The notes below the pieces were generated by a model that ran no database searches, was not told the origin of the DNA, and saw nothing but the letters and a program-made list of their open reading frames with translations. From CALRBF01 sp964646465 (GTDB taxonomy: Bacteria > Patescibacteriota > Minisyncoccia > SW-4-49-11), in contig CAZYEN010000009.1 in assembly GCA_964646465.1 (NCBI GenBank), positions 1 to 43,172 on the forward strand: 43,172 bases of DNA. Reading direction: 5' to 3'. How positions within the stretch are numbered: position 1 is the stretch's first letter; the number at the start of each line of letters is the position of its first letter. The translations under genes and the position numbers were made by a program. Positions 6,715-16,800 of this stretch are shown in pieces.

Positions 6715-7983
6715 TTACAAATTACCAAGATAATCTAATGCCATTTTATCTGTAATTTCAGCTGTAACTAGAGTGGTCAATCTATCAAGATCAATATTTT
6801 CTTTTTCTTTATCAGAGTATCGCTCTAAAATATGATGGATTCTATGTTGAACTTCTTTTTTGTCAGCTTGGAAGTCTTGTTCTGATGTAATAGCTTTTAA
6901 TAATAGCATTAATTTAACTCTAGAGTCTGCTTGTGGATTGGCTTCTTCCAATAATTGTTCTCTTGTCTTACCAGCTTGAGCCAGAGCATCGTCTAAAGTG
7001 TGTCCTGAGTATAGAGCTCTTTGTTCCATTTCCTGAATTAGTTTATCTCTTTCCGAAATTACTAAGACTTCCGGTAATTCTACTTTAATTTTATCCAAAA
7101 TAGCATCTACTACAGCTTGAATATAATTGGTTTGAATTTCTTGTTTTCGCTCAGATACCAATCCTTCCTTGAGACTACTCTCCAAATCAGCTATAGTTTT
7201 TTCTCCATTACTTAATTCTTTAGCAAACTTTTCATCCCAAGCTGGCAACTGTACTTCTTGTACATCATTTACTGTAATAGAAAAATGTCCAACTTTACCA
7301 GCTATATCCTTATTATGGTATGCATCTGGGAATTTAATATCAAATTCCTTTTTATCTCCAGCCTTAAGGCCAATGACTTCATCTTCAAAACCTGGAATAA
7401 ATTTACCCGCCCCAATTTCTACTGGCATTTTCTCAGATTTGTCAAATTCTTTTTTATCTACAATCAAGGTATAGTCTAAACTTACAGTATCTCCAGTATT
7501 AGCTTCTCTTTCGACTATATTTTGAGCACCACGAGACTTCTGTAAGTATTTTTTCGCCTCCTCAACATCTTTATCTGTAATATCTTCAGTTTCTTTAGTT
7601 ATTTTAGAAACTAATTTTTTATAATCTGGGAGCTTTATTTCTGGCATTACGCTAATAATAGCGGTGTACTCTAGACTATCTTTAGAAGCTTCCTCAGATA
7701 ATTTAATTTCTGGATGAGCTAATGGTTCTAAATTTTCTTGTTTAATAGCTTGTTTGTAAGATTCATTAATAGCATATTCAAAAGTCTCATTTAATAAATC
7801 ATTTGGGTGAATTTGTTTGACTACTAACTCTTTTGGAGCCTCCCCTTTACGAAATCCAGGAACTGTAATTTGTTTTGCTAATCTTGCTGTAGTCTTATCA
7901 ATATACTTGACCATTTCAGCTTGTTCAATTTGAATATTCAACTCCACCTGAGACTTCGGTAAATCTTTTTTAGTAATTTTCAT
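6715..7983 (-). CDS. tig: Trigger factor (ribosome-associated chaperone and peptidyl-prolyl isomerase)
   Basis: Binds the ribosome exit tunnel and folds nascent chains. The 422-aa protein has all three parts. The N-terminal ribosome-binding domain carries the signature VPGFRKGEAPKELVVKQI (about residues 40-57). The FKBP-type PPIase domain (about 150-240) has GDTVSLDYTLIVD and FIPGFEDEVIGLKAGDKKEF. The C-terminal helical arms are rich in E, K and Q. Length is near the usual 430. The start is ATG, with an extended -10 about 35 bp upstream and no Shine-Dalgarno. It appears monocistronic, with a hairpin after the stop. Confidence 0.96.
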   Translation of the reverse strand: MKITKKDLPKSQVELNIQIEQAEMVKYIDKTTARLAKQITVPGFRKGEAPKELVVKQIHPNDLLNETFEYAINESYKQAIKQENLEPLAHPEIKLSEEASKDSLEYTAIISVMPEIKLPDYKKLVSKITKETEDITDKDVEEAKKYLQKSRGAQNIVEREANTGDTVSLDYTLIVDKKEFDKSEKMPVEIGAGKFIPGFEDEVIGLKAGDKKEFDIKFPDAYHNKDIAGKVGHFSITVNDVQEVQLPAWDEKFAKELSNGEKTIADLESSLKEGLVSERKQEIQTNYIQAVVDAILDKIKVELPEVLVISERDKLIQEMEQRALYSGHTLDDALAQAGKTREQLLEEANPQADSRVKLMLLLKAITSEQDFQADKKEVQHRIHHILERYSDKEKENIDLDRLTTLVTAEITDKMALDYLGNL

Positions 7984-8017
7984 AAATTATAACTGTTTAT
8001 AGGTAATAATGTTATTA

Positions 8018-8026
8018 ATTATAGCA
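8018..8026 (-). promoter_or_regulatory. Extended -10 promoter element of tig
   Basis: TGCTATAAT on the minus strand, about 35 bp before ATG 7983. A second TTATAAT lies only two bases from the ATG and is too close to act as a -10 for this gene. Confidence 0.5.
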
Positions 8027-8144
8027 TAAAAAAGAGTTTTTTTCAAGCTTTGCGATCTTTATAAATTTATATCAAAATACACTATCTTGTTATAAATATT
8101 AGTATAGGATATAATATAAATATATTAATAACATCATATTTATC

Positions 8145-8714
8145 GTGCAGAAGTTTTTAATGAATTTCAAAAACAACTATCCTCACAGTTTAATTTTATT
8201 ATTCTTCTCCATTACTGGCTTTTGGGCTGCATTTACAATAAGTTTTGAGAAATATATGATTCTAAATAATCCACTTTATACTCCTGGATGTAGTATTAAT
8301 GCTTGGATTGATTGTGGTAAGGTGATGAGTAGTCAATATGCAGCTATGTTTAGCTTTCCTAACTCTTGGCTTGGATTGATGGGCTGGCCAATGGCTTGGA
8401 TTACTGTATTATATTTAATTACTCATAAAAAACCATCTAAATCTTTTATGTTAATTGGGATGACCATTACAATTCCAGCTGTAATTATCTCCTATATCTG
8501 GACTTACTTGGCTTTTTTTGAAATTGGAGCTGTTTGTCCTTGGTGTATTCTGTCTTGTGTATCAGCTACTATGGCCTCAATGACCTTAATAGACTTAAAT
8601 CGCAGACAAGGCTTTATACCATTCCCTATTAAATCTTTCAATAATTGGGCTATTAGCTTAGCACTTTGGTTTGGTTTATGGGGAGTTCTATTATATATTG
8701 CAATATTTAAATAG
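8145..8714 (+). CDS. Vitamin K epoxide reductase (VKOR)-family membrane protein
   Basis: Four-helix membrane quinone oxidoreductase that in bacteria re-oxidises DsbA-like enzymes and so drives disulfide formation. From GTG 8145 it is 189 aa. An in-frame ATG at 8160 (MNFKNNYPHS) would give 184 aa and may be the true start, because ATG is used almost everywhere else here. The loop cysteines are C49 and C57 (CSINAWIDC), and the quinone-site motif is CPWC at 131-134. C138 is an extra nearby cysteine. W and S residues between the pairs (SFPNSWLGL) match the family. No thioredoxin-like domain is fused. Neighbours are divergent tig and convergent PrsW, so it stands alone. A TATAAT at 8110-8115 is a likely -10. 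Confidence 0.88.
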   Translation: MQKFLMNFKNNYPHSLILLFFSITGFWAAFTISFEKYMILNNPLYTPGCSINAWIDCGKVMSSQYAAMFSFPNSWLGLMGWPMAWITVLYLITHKKPSKSFMLIGMTITIPAVIISYIWTYLAFFEIGAVCPWCILSCVSATMASMTLIDLNRRQGFIPFPIKSFNNWAISLALWFGLWGVLLYIAIFK

Positions 8715-8742
8715 ACTTTATATTTATTGTATTAGGAGTAAT

Positions 8743-9459
8743 TTAATTTATATAAAACTTCTTAGATTTTAATCTTAAATGTTTGATTGTTAAAATCATT
8801 CCAATAAATAATGGGATACATATTATAAAATAAAATACTACTATTATTCCAGAACCTCTTGTCCCTGATAACTCTATTACTAGATTCCATAGCCCATGGA
8901 ATAATATTCCTGATAAAGCAAGCCAAATACCATTTATTTTATCGTTATACTTAGAATATAATACAACACCATAAGTAAATAAGAAACTTGAGATAATATG
9001 TATAATTAGTGAGGTAAATGCTCTTAGTACTAAAAGTTGCTGTATAGCTCCAAAATTATCTTTATAGTAAGTGAGTACATAAGCTAAGTTCTCAATTCCA
9101 GCAAATCCAAGAGCTAGAGTAGCTGAATAGATAAAAGTATCTATTGGCTCATTCCAACGTTTAGTACTAATTGCAAACCAATATATAAAGGCGCCTTTAA
9201 ATATTTCTTCACTCAAGGCTCCAAAAATAAATTTATTTAAGGTATCTGAGGTTGGGATTAATAATAAATCTAAGATCTCTCTCCCCCAAATTGCGACTAA
9301 TACTATAGGTACTGCTATAAAACTACCCAATAAAAAGGATTTGGCTATATCCGTAGCCTTTTCTGGATGTACATCTTGAGTTAACACAAACCATAACCAA
9401 GCAAAACTAGGTATATATGAAAGAGCTATAGTTATAATTAATGGAGTATAGTCAATCAT
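8743..9459 (-). CDS. PrsW-family intramembrane metalloprotease
   Basis: Polytopic membrane protein of 238 aa with about seven hydrophobic segments. Family residues are in order: the EExxK motif at E84-E85-K88 (GALSEEIFKGAFIYW), E123 in GIENLAYVLTY, H154 in SLIIHIISSF and H188 in ILFHGLWN. PrsW of Bacillus cleaves an anti-sigma factor; the substrate here is unknown and no anti-sigma gene is nearby. It is the last gene of the 17.1-8.7 kb operon, 12 bp after murB. A CPBP-like role in protein processing is an alternative. Confidence 0.85.
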   Translation of the reverse strand: MIDYTPLIITIALSYIPSFAWLWFVLTQDVHPEKATDIAKSFLLGSFIAVPIVLVAIWGREILDLLLIPTSDTLNKFIFGALSEEIFKGAFIYWFAISTKRWNEPIDTFIYSATLALGFAGIENLAYVLTYYKDNFGAIQQLLVLRAFTSLIIHIISSFLFTYGVVLYSKYNDKINGIWLALSGILFHGLWNLVIELSGTRGSGIIVVFYFIICIPLFIGMILTIKHLRLKSKKFYIN

Positions 9460-9471
9460 AAAGATTTTATA

Positions 9472-10410
9472 TTATATTGTTTTCATTTGCTGATGTAGAT
9501 AAGAAACCTCTTCCTCTATATCGACACCAAATGTTTGAGATACCTTGTCTTTGACTATTTGAATTAATTTCATAACCTCCTCAAACTTGCCATCTCCAGT
9601 ATTAATCATATAGTTTGCATGTTTATCACTAACTTGTATACCTCCATAACTAATACCTTTTAGACCAGCTTTTTCTATCAAATATCCACTTGGAATAATT
9701 CCGTTCTCAACAAATTTAGCTAAATCTGGATATTTATTATATAGTAATATATCAATATTACCCTCATAATTTTTAAATATACACCCTGAACAAGCTACTC
9801 CAACTGGCTGATTTTGATTTTTTCTAATAATATTATCTCGCACTTGCTTTTGACTACTTGCAATATCGCCTGTCTCTAACTCAAATAATCCTCCCAATAT
9901 AATATCTTTATTATTTGTAGCCTTAAATTCACTATACCTATATTTAAAATCTAATGCTGTAGTTTCAATATCTATGATTTGTCCTTCTCTATATATTCTA
10001 ACTTGCTTTAATTTATCTTTCGTCTCCCCTCCAAAAGCCCCAGCATTACCTCGAATTGCACCTCCAACACTAGATGGTACAGATGGAGCCCATTCTAGCC
10101 CAGTTAAATTATTTTTATGCCCCAAAGCTGTAAGTGCTGCCAGAGACAAACCTGCTTCTGCGAATACCAATGTGTCTTTAATTTCTATATTTTTAGCATT
10201 CATTTTTAAGATAAGACCGTCAATATTATCATCTGTAATAAGAAGATTGCATCCAGCTCCAATAATCCCCACAGGTAGGTTATTTTCTTGAGCAAATCTT
10301 AAAGCGGAAATAACATCATCATTATTATCAGCAAAAATCACATACTTTGCCTTACCTCCTATTTTGAAAGTCGACAAATCTTTTAGGGCTAAATTTTCTT
10401 TTATATTCAT
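9472..10410 (-). CDS. murB: UDP-N-acetylenolpyruvoylglucosamine reductase MurB
   Basis: Reduces UDP-GlcNAc-enolpyruvate to UDP-MurNAc with FAD and NADPH, the second committed step of peptidoglycan synthesis. The 312-aa protein has the FAD-binding core LPVGIIGAGCNLLITDDNI and WAPSVPSSVGGAIRGNAGAF, the substrate motif KYRYSEFK, and SGCIFKN. In that last motif C210 occupies the proton-donor position, which is Ser in E. coli. The terminal catalytic glutamate lies in IEEEVSYL (about 299-301). Cys at the donor site is known in part of the family. It sits between DUF4012 and PrsW genes with 5 and 12 bp gaps, suggesting an envelope operon. Confidence 0.95.
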   Translation of the reverse strand: MNIKENLALKDLSTFKIGGKAKYVIFADNNDDVISALRFAQENNLPVGIIGAGCNLLITDDNIDGLILKMNAKNIEIKDTLVFAEAGLSLAALTALGHKNNLTGLEWAPSVPSSVGGAIRGNAGAFGGETKDKLKQVRIYREGQIIDIETTALDFKYRYSEFKATNNKDIILGGLFELETGDIASSQKQVRDNIIRKNQNQPVGVACSGCIFKNYEGNIDILLYNKYPDLAKFVENGIIPSGYLIEKAGLKGISYGGIQVSDKHANYMINTGDGKFEEVMKLIQIVKDKVSQTFGVDIEEEVSYLHQQMKTI

Positions 10411-10415
10411 ATCTT

Positions 10416-12719
10416 CTATTTAATTTGTACTCCTATATATTCGTCTGTTCTTAAGACTCCATCTGTAACTTGATATCCTGTTTCAGACTGTTCTAATTCA
10501 AAGGATGATTCTTGCCAAATGGATTTTTTGTTTTGAGGTAACTCCAGATTATATTGATATTTAATCCCCAAAGCACCTGACTGCTTTTGTAATATTAAAG
10601 AATATATATCATACGATCTTAACTCAAATGGCAATTCGTATTCTACCATAACTTGACTAGTTTCCCCAGGCCTAGTAACAACCCAACCACCTATAACTAA
10701 TTTACCACTTTCCTCAAAAACATCAATATCCCAATCTTCATTATGAACTAAAGTTTCACTAATATATTTCAAATCAGAATCTTGTTCATAGCCAGCAACT
10801 CCATCTAACACTTGTCTTTCAGTTCTATCTGTATATCCTGAGACATTTAAAATACTAGAACCTTTAGGAATATATATTCTCATATAATTGATATTATCTT
10901 TATTCCACCATTCAAATTCGGTATTCCCACCTTTATGCTCTCTATTGACTATAACTTTATTGTTCACTTTACCATTCTCTTTTATTTTAGTTGCTATATT
11001 TAAATTTTCTTGCATTACTCCATCTGTTTTATACCCTCCAATATTACTATGTACAATGGATAAATAATCTTTAGGAGCATCGTATAAGCTTCCTCCCAAA
11101 TTATATTGATTTACTATATCTTGTAAAGTTGGATCTAGAAAGTATAACAGTACTTGCTTCTCTTGAAATGAATTATTAAGTGCTTCTATAATTTTCTGGT
11201 ATTGACTAGCATCTGACGATAATAGTTTATTTATTAATATAGGAGCTAAATCAGCGATAAATTGTTTTGGCTTGTTCTCAACTTTATCATAGGCCACAGC
11301 AGTCTGATATTGAGTTATCTTAACGAAATTATCTGCATTTATAGTTACTCCATACTCTTCCAAATTGATTGGACCTGTAATTAACAGTAATCTTTCTATA
11401 ACAGTCGGTGTTAGAGAAATAACTCCATCTGGGGTAGCTCCCCCTGTATTTTCATAAAATGAAATTATTTTTTTAGCACTAGTTGGGAAGTCAGCAAACC
11501 AATTAGAATCTCTCAAATACCAGCGAGTCGTTAATTCTTGTAAGGGTACTGGAGATAAAATATTTTTTGACAATTGTCCATCTGGACTATATATCTCCTT
11601 AATATCCAGTTTTTTTACTACTCCTTTATCAATATTTATCATTCCAAAACTACCAATAAATCCCCCTGTGGCTCTTAGTTCTTGATTATTTTGAAATATA
11701 AAAACATATCTTTTTATAATGTCGCTACCTACAAAATTAAGAAATATATCAATATAAGGTTCAGAATCGAGTACAGCTTGCCTGAACATTGGAATATCTT
11801 TATTTAATTGTCTTAATACATCTCCTTTATGTCCAGGCACTAAATTAATAGGTAATTTACCAAGGTTAGTATGCAATTCATCTAAAACTAGGACTAATTT
11901 TTGATTCAATTCTTTAATTTTTTCAATACCATCAACTATACTCACTTGCTTAGTGCTGTCAAAAGGATTTATTTCCTTTGATATAAATGGCTCTATAGCT
12001 ACTGATAATTCACTTGTGATCGCCATAACTTCTGATACATTATAGGTAAGATTACTACTATTTTGTATAATCGATAATCCAGGTAAAATTGATAATAATA
12101 TATTTAAATTACCTTGTACAGAAACGATGTCTTCAGAACTTTTATTAAGTCCATTGGATATTTCACTAAGTGAAGAAGCTAATGTATTAAGATTTTCACT
12201 ATTAGTAGATTTAAGTAAGTTTTCACTCGCAGCTGCTTGTAACAATAAATTATCTTTTACTCTAATTCCATTATTTGCCATACGCAGTGATGGTATTGTC
12301 ATTACTATTATAAGACATATTGATATAAAAATTCCCATCGAGGCTCTTGCGGCATAAAGTATTTTAGCATTGATTGTACATAGTTGTTTTATTTGGGTGA
12401 TAAATTTATATCTATCATAATTATACTTTTTAGCTGAATTTGGAATAAAATCAATTTTGATAGGATCTTTTATATGTATGTAATCTTTTAAGTCTATATT
12501 GTCTTTTAATTCATCATCTAATGGTAAATTGAAATCTAGAATATCCAAAGTATCAATAAAGTGAATGCTTTGTTCATCTTCTATCAAAGTAATATCAAAC
12601 TTATCAAGCAAAAAAATATCTTGTTGTGAATGCCCTTTTTTATGAATAGATTTTTTTACTTCTCTCGATTGGATTTGATGGTTTTTCAAATCTATAATCG
12701 ATGAGCCTTTTTTTATCAT
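10416..12719 (-). CDS. DUF4012 membrane-anchored extracellular protein
   Basis: Function unknown. DUF4012 proteins are common next to glycosyltransferases in CPR and Gram-positive bacteria. The 767-aa protein has a charged, low-complexity cytoplasmic N-terminus (about residues 1-115), one transmembrane helix (about 123-144) and a long outside region. That region begins with a probable coiled coil (about 150-320) and is followed by the diagnostic DUF4012 block IFQNNQELRATGGFIGSFG and TRWYLRDSNWFADFPTSAKK. The C-terminal 150 residues look beta-rich. The gene lies 10 bp downstream of a GT4 gene and 5 bp upstream of murB, so a role in building or anchoring a surface polymer is a reasonable inference but unproven. 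Confidence 0.82.
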   Translation of the reverse strand: MIKKGSSIIDLKNHQIQSREVKKSIHKKGHSQQDIFLLDKFDITLIEDEQSIHFIDTLDILDFNLPLDDELKDNIDLKDYIHIKDPIKIDFIPNSAKKYNYDRYKFITQIKQLCTINAKILYAARASMGIFISICLIIVMTIPSLRMANNGIRVKDNLLLQAAASENLLKSTNSENLNTLASSLSEISNGLNKSSEDIVSVQGNLNILLSILPGLSIIQNSSNLTYNVSEVMAITSELSVAIEPFISKEINPFDSTKQVSIVDGIEKIKELNQKLVLVLDELHTNLGKLPINLVPGHKGDVLRQLNKDIPMFRQAVLDSEPYIDIFLNFVGSDIIKRYVFIFQNNQELRATGGFIGSFGMINIDKGVVKKLDIKEIYSPDGQLSKNILSPVPLQELTTRWYLRDSNWFADFPTSAKKIISFYENTGGATPDGVISLTPTVIERLLLITGPINLEEYGVTINADNFVKITQYQTAVAYDKVENKPKQFIADLAPILINKLLSSDASQYQKIIEALNNSFQEKQVLLYFLDPTLQDIVNQYNLGGSLYDAPKDYLSIVHSNIGGYKTDGVMQENLNIATKIKENGKVNNKVIVNREHKGGNTEFEWWNKDNINYMRIYIPKGSSILNVSGYTDRTERQVLDGVAGYEQDSDLKYISETLVHNEDWDIDVFEESGKLVIGGWVVTRPGETSQVMVEYELPFELRSYDIYSLILQKQSGALGIKYQYNLELPQNKKSIWQESSFELEQSETGYQVTDGVLRTDEYIGVQIK

Positions 12720-12729
12720 ATAATAATTT

Positions 12730-13869
12730 TTATAGCCTATTTTTATTATACAATTTTTTTGTACTTTCTGCCATATCTGCCCAAGAGTATTTATTCAAAA
12801 TATTTTGGTGATATTTTTTCTGTAATTCTCGTTGTTTATTATCCTTAATGAAATTATATAATACTTCTTGCATATTATTTTTAGATTTAGGATCAAAATA
12901 TTCTATATGTTCTCCAAAAATTTCAGGTAAACAAGTAGAATTTGATATTACTATTGGTGCTCCCAGAGCAATAGCTTCAAGTGGGGGTAAGCCAAAACCT
13001 TCATACAAAGATGGGAACACATAAAATAAACTAAGCTCATACAAAGATATAAGTTCCTCATCAGGCACATAACCTGGGAATATAACTGATTTTTCTAAAT
13101 TTAAACTTTGTATTTTTTTTATAATAATTTCAAAAAAATAATCTTTTTTACCTACTAAGACTAATTGTAAGTCTTTATCAATATCTTCTCTTTGCTTTAA
13201 ATTATAAAATACATCTATTAATCTATCTATATTTTTATGTGGATATACATTTCCTACATATAGTATGTATTTATTAGGCTTAATTTTAAATTTATCAAAA
13301 TCAAACTCTTGAGCATTCAATGGATTAAATCTTTCTAGATCAACTCCTTCATAAATCATTGGTATCTTATCGTCTGGTATATTGAAATGCTTATGAATTG
13401 ATTTTTTGGTATATTTAGAAATAGTAATTACTTTTTTAGCCGTATAAACAGCATTCATAATTACTAATCTATAACCTATATTTTTAATCGCATACATTAT
13501 AGTATTCAATTTCGAAGCTTTACGAGTAGGGTATTCTAATAAAATCAAATCATGGATAGTTACAAAGTATGATTTTCTATATAGTATTGGAACATTAAAA
13601 TGTAAAAAATGTACTAAATCTAAATTATATTTGTTCAAAATTTTAGGAAATAGAATTTGTTCCTGCCAAGAATACCAAGGAATATTAGCTAAAACTTTAT
13701 GAAAATTAGGATTTTTAGGATTATATTCTTCAAAATTATGCTTATTTATAAAAATATAGTATTGATTATTATGATCAATTTTCTCCAACTCCTCAACCAA
13801 TTTTTGAGTGTATCTACCAAGCCCTTTACCACTTGTACCAAAAAATCTGGCATCTATACCTATTCTCAT
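12730..13869 (-). CDS. GT4-family glycosyltransferase
   Basis: 379-aa GT-B enzyme. The N-terminus MRIGIDARFFGTSGKGLGRY carries the glycine-rich acceptor loop, and FVTIHDLILLEYP follows. The donor half has YILYVGNVYPHKNIDRLIDV, the loop VIFPGYVPDEELISLY, and the nucleotide-sugar motif LYEGFGLPPLEAIALGAPIV. These patterns are typical of mannosyl/rhamnosyl-type GT4 enzymes, but the sugar cannot be assigned. It lies four bases after the helicase gene and 10 bp before DUF4012. DNA repair and envelope genes sharing one operon is unusual but common in compacted genomes. Confidence 0.9.
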   Translation of the reverse strand: MRIGIDARFFGTSGKGLGRYTQKLVEELEKIDHNNQYYIFINKHNFEEYNPKNPNFHKVLANIPWYSWQEQILFPKILNKYNLDLVHFLHFNVPILYRKSYFVTIHDLILLEYPTRKASKLNTIMYAIKNIGYRLVIMNAVYTAKKVITISKYTKKSIHKHFNIPDDKIPMIYEGVDLERFNPLNAQEFDFDKFKIKPNKYILYVGNVYPHKNIDRLIDVFYNLKQREDIDKDLQLVLVGKKDYFFEIIIKKIQSLNLEKSVIFPGYVPDEELISLYELSLFYVFPSLYEGFGLPPLEAIALGAPIVISNSTCLPEIFGEHIEYFDPKSKNNMQEVLYNFIKDNKQRELQKKYHQNILNKYSWADMAESTKKLYNKNRL

Positions 13870-13873
13870 AATA

Positions 13874-16800
13874 TTATATCTTATGCTCTAATAAATCTTG
13901 TATAAAATCATTTGCATTCTTATTATTTTCTTTATAAATTAAAATATCAGGAAAATCTAAACTTAATATTTTATGATAAATAATCTGTACTAACTTCGCA
14001 ATATAATCAATGTCCTTATCTATAATTTTCAAATCAAGTGAAATATATTCCCCTTCTATAGTAGGCTCCAAAAAGTCAATTCTACCCTTTATAGGTTTAT
14101 CTTGATATTGATCTGATAATTTTAATAATAAAGCATAAAACCAGAGTTGTCGCTTGAATGCATCCAACTTATTGGCTTTCGGTTTATTATCCCAATTTAA
14201 AATTGGGCTTCCAGTTTTGAAGTCAACCACAGTATAATGATCAGTATGTTCTTCTATCCTATCAATTATTCCGGTTAAAGGCACCCCCTCATATTCCAAA
14301 AATAATTGACCTACATTATATTCAGATTGATGCGGAATTAAAAATTCATCTTTTTTAGCTTGTATTAAATTAGGCAATTGATCTTGTATTTTATTCAAGA
14401 CTAGGTCTGTATCTTCCACACTTAATTTTTCTTGATATAAAGCTTTAATTGCAAAGTTATTTAACTCACCTACTTCTGGAAATATTTGCCTAGTTTGTAA
14501 TTGTATCGATATATAATTAAATACTTTATGTATAATATTTCCATAAGTAATTGCTGGATTGGTTATGGATGGAAATCTTAATAACACTGACTCTAGTACA
14601 TTTAGTGGACCTCCATATTCTAAATCTACAAATTTATTGATATGCGAAGCACTTAATTTATAGTTTTGTACTACCCCTTCCAAAAATGAAATCTCTTGTG
14701 CCTGTAATTCTAATGGTTGGATAGATTTAAAAATGCCTTGAACTAAATCTTTATTATCTATATTTGGAGTAGATTTGGGGGCTAGAAAATTTAAATATGG
14801 TAAAGCCGGTCTTGCTTTACCTTTTTCATCATATAGGTGACTCGTGATAAACAAATTCAACTTAGATCTTGTTAGTGCCACAAATAATAATCGCAAAAAA
14901 TCATCCTCTGAATCTTGACGAGGCACAATAGGTAAATTCATGGGAAATGGATATGGAAAAGATTTTCCTTTTTTACTCCAACCTTGAGCATGAGCTCCTA
15001 TGACGAAAACTGTCTCGAACTCTAAACCCTTCACTTTGTGGGCTGTCATTAACTTAACTGTGTGCTTACCACTGTTTAAGGACAAGTTAACCATCATACC
15101 ACCTTGATTCTGATAAGCCTTAATTGTATTTAATCCATCTAAAAGGGTAATTCTTTTTCCTTTTTTATATGATGTTATATTATGAATGAAAGCTTCAATT
15201 TTTGCTAAATTAGCAATATAGGTATTCTGGTCTAATTCAAAAGCACTGTTCCCAAAATAGTATTGGTGAAATTTAGAATTAATATCTAAACTTCCATCAA
15301 TTGAGCCTATAAGTTTAAATATAATAACTTCAATTGTTTCATATTCTGACAGTATAGCTAAATTCAAAAAGAATTTCCCTATTTCTTGTAATGATGCATC
15401 ATTGGAATTATATAATCTTTCAATATAAGGTTGCTTATAGTCTCTTACTTGAAAAAAATTCCAAATATGCAAGGTATCTATTTCCCAAAATGGATAGCTT
15501 AAAATTTCTGGCAATAGTTCATTACGCGGAGACTGCGTGGGAGTTAAAGAATATATAAACTGAAGCATTACCACCAACTGATGAATTATTGTTTCATTAA
15601 GTAAATTATACTGTTTCTCATAATCAATTGGCAAATCATATTCTGCCAAGAAAGGCACTATTGCTTCTAAAGCCTTATGATTGCGGGCGATAATTGCAAT
15701 CTCAGATAAATCTACTTGCTGTTTACGATATTCTTCTATTGTGTTAGCAATCCAAGTATATTCTTGGGCTTGGTTTTGAAATTCATAATAAGCTAAATCT
15801 CCGTCTTGTCTTAATTTAGCTGATTCTAATTTTTTTTCTAAGACTTCAATTCTATTCTCTAATCTATCTTTACCCTGTATAATCACCTGTCTTGAAATAT
15901 CTAAAATTTCCTGTCGGGAACGATAATTTTTAGTCAGTACAATTAACTGTGCAGTTGGAAATTTATTTTGAAATGATAACATATGGGAGACATCGGCTCC
16001 TTGAAACCCATATACAGCCTGATCATCATCTCCTACTACTAAAATATTCGGTTCTGGATTGTCCCCTACTAAACTCAAAACTAATTGCATTTGGGCTTCA
16101 TTAGTATCCTGAAATTCATCCACCAAAATAAATTGATATTTTTCTTGTAATTTATCTCTTAAGCCTTCGTTTTCTTTTAATAAAGTCAAAGCATTCAATA
16201 ACATATCTGAGAAATCTAATAGTTGATTCTCATCTAAATAATCCTGATATCTTTGATAAATCTCTGCGATAGCTTTTTGTTTATCTAATCTTTCTACATC
16301 GATTAAAGTCTTTTGACCATCTCTACCCTTAATCAGATATTTAGTTCTCCACTGAGAAAGAGGAGTATATTTATTTTCTAATAATTCTGTTTCCTCTAAG
16401 GCTTCTAAAATAGATTTCTGTAATCTTGTCCCATAAGTTTCAAAATAATTATGAGAGTTGCTGCCCGGGATAGATTCCGCCAACATACGGATTTTAATTA
16501 ATTTTTCCTCCCGATCTTTTTTACCACTAAAAGAAATGTTACTAAATTCTTGTATAATTGGGATTATGTTATCAAATTCTGCCTGATTTTTTGCTAAAAT
16601 TCTTATATATTCAGCTGGAGTAAGTCCTGCCTGCTTTATATAATTGATACTTTTAGCTATATTTCTAATTAATTTACTCCTATCTGTCCCTTTCGGAATT
16701 AAAATATTATTATAAGGTAATGTTGAGATAATATCTCCAATAATTTCTGCTATGAACACATCATCAATAGCTACCCTTTCCATTCCTGATGTATATTCCG

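Noticed and set aside
7169..7479. Plus-strand frames inside trigger factor
   Set aside because: Antisense shadows with no family pattern.
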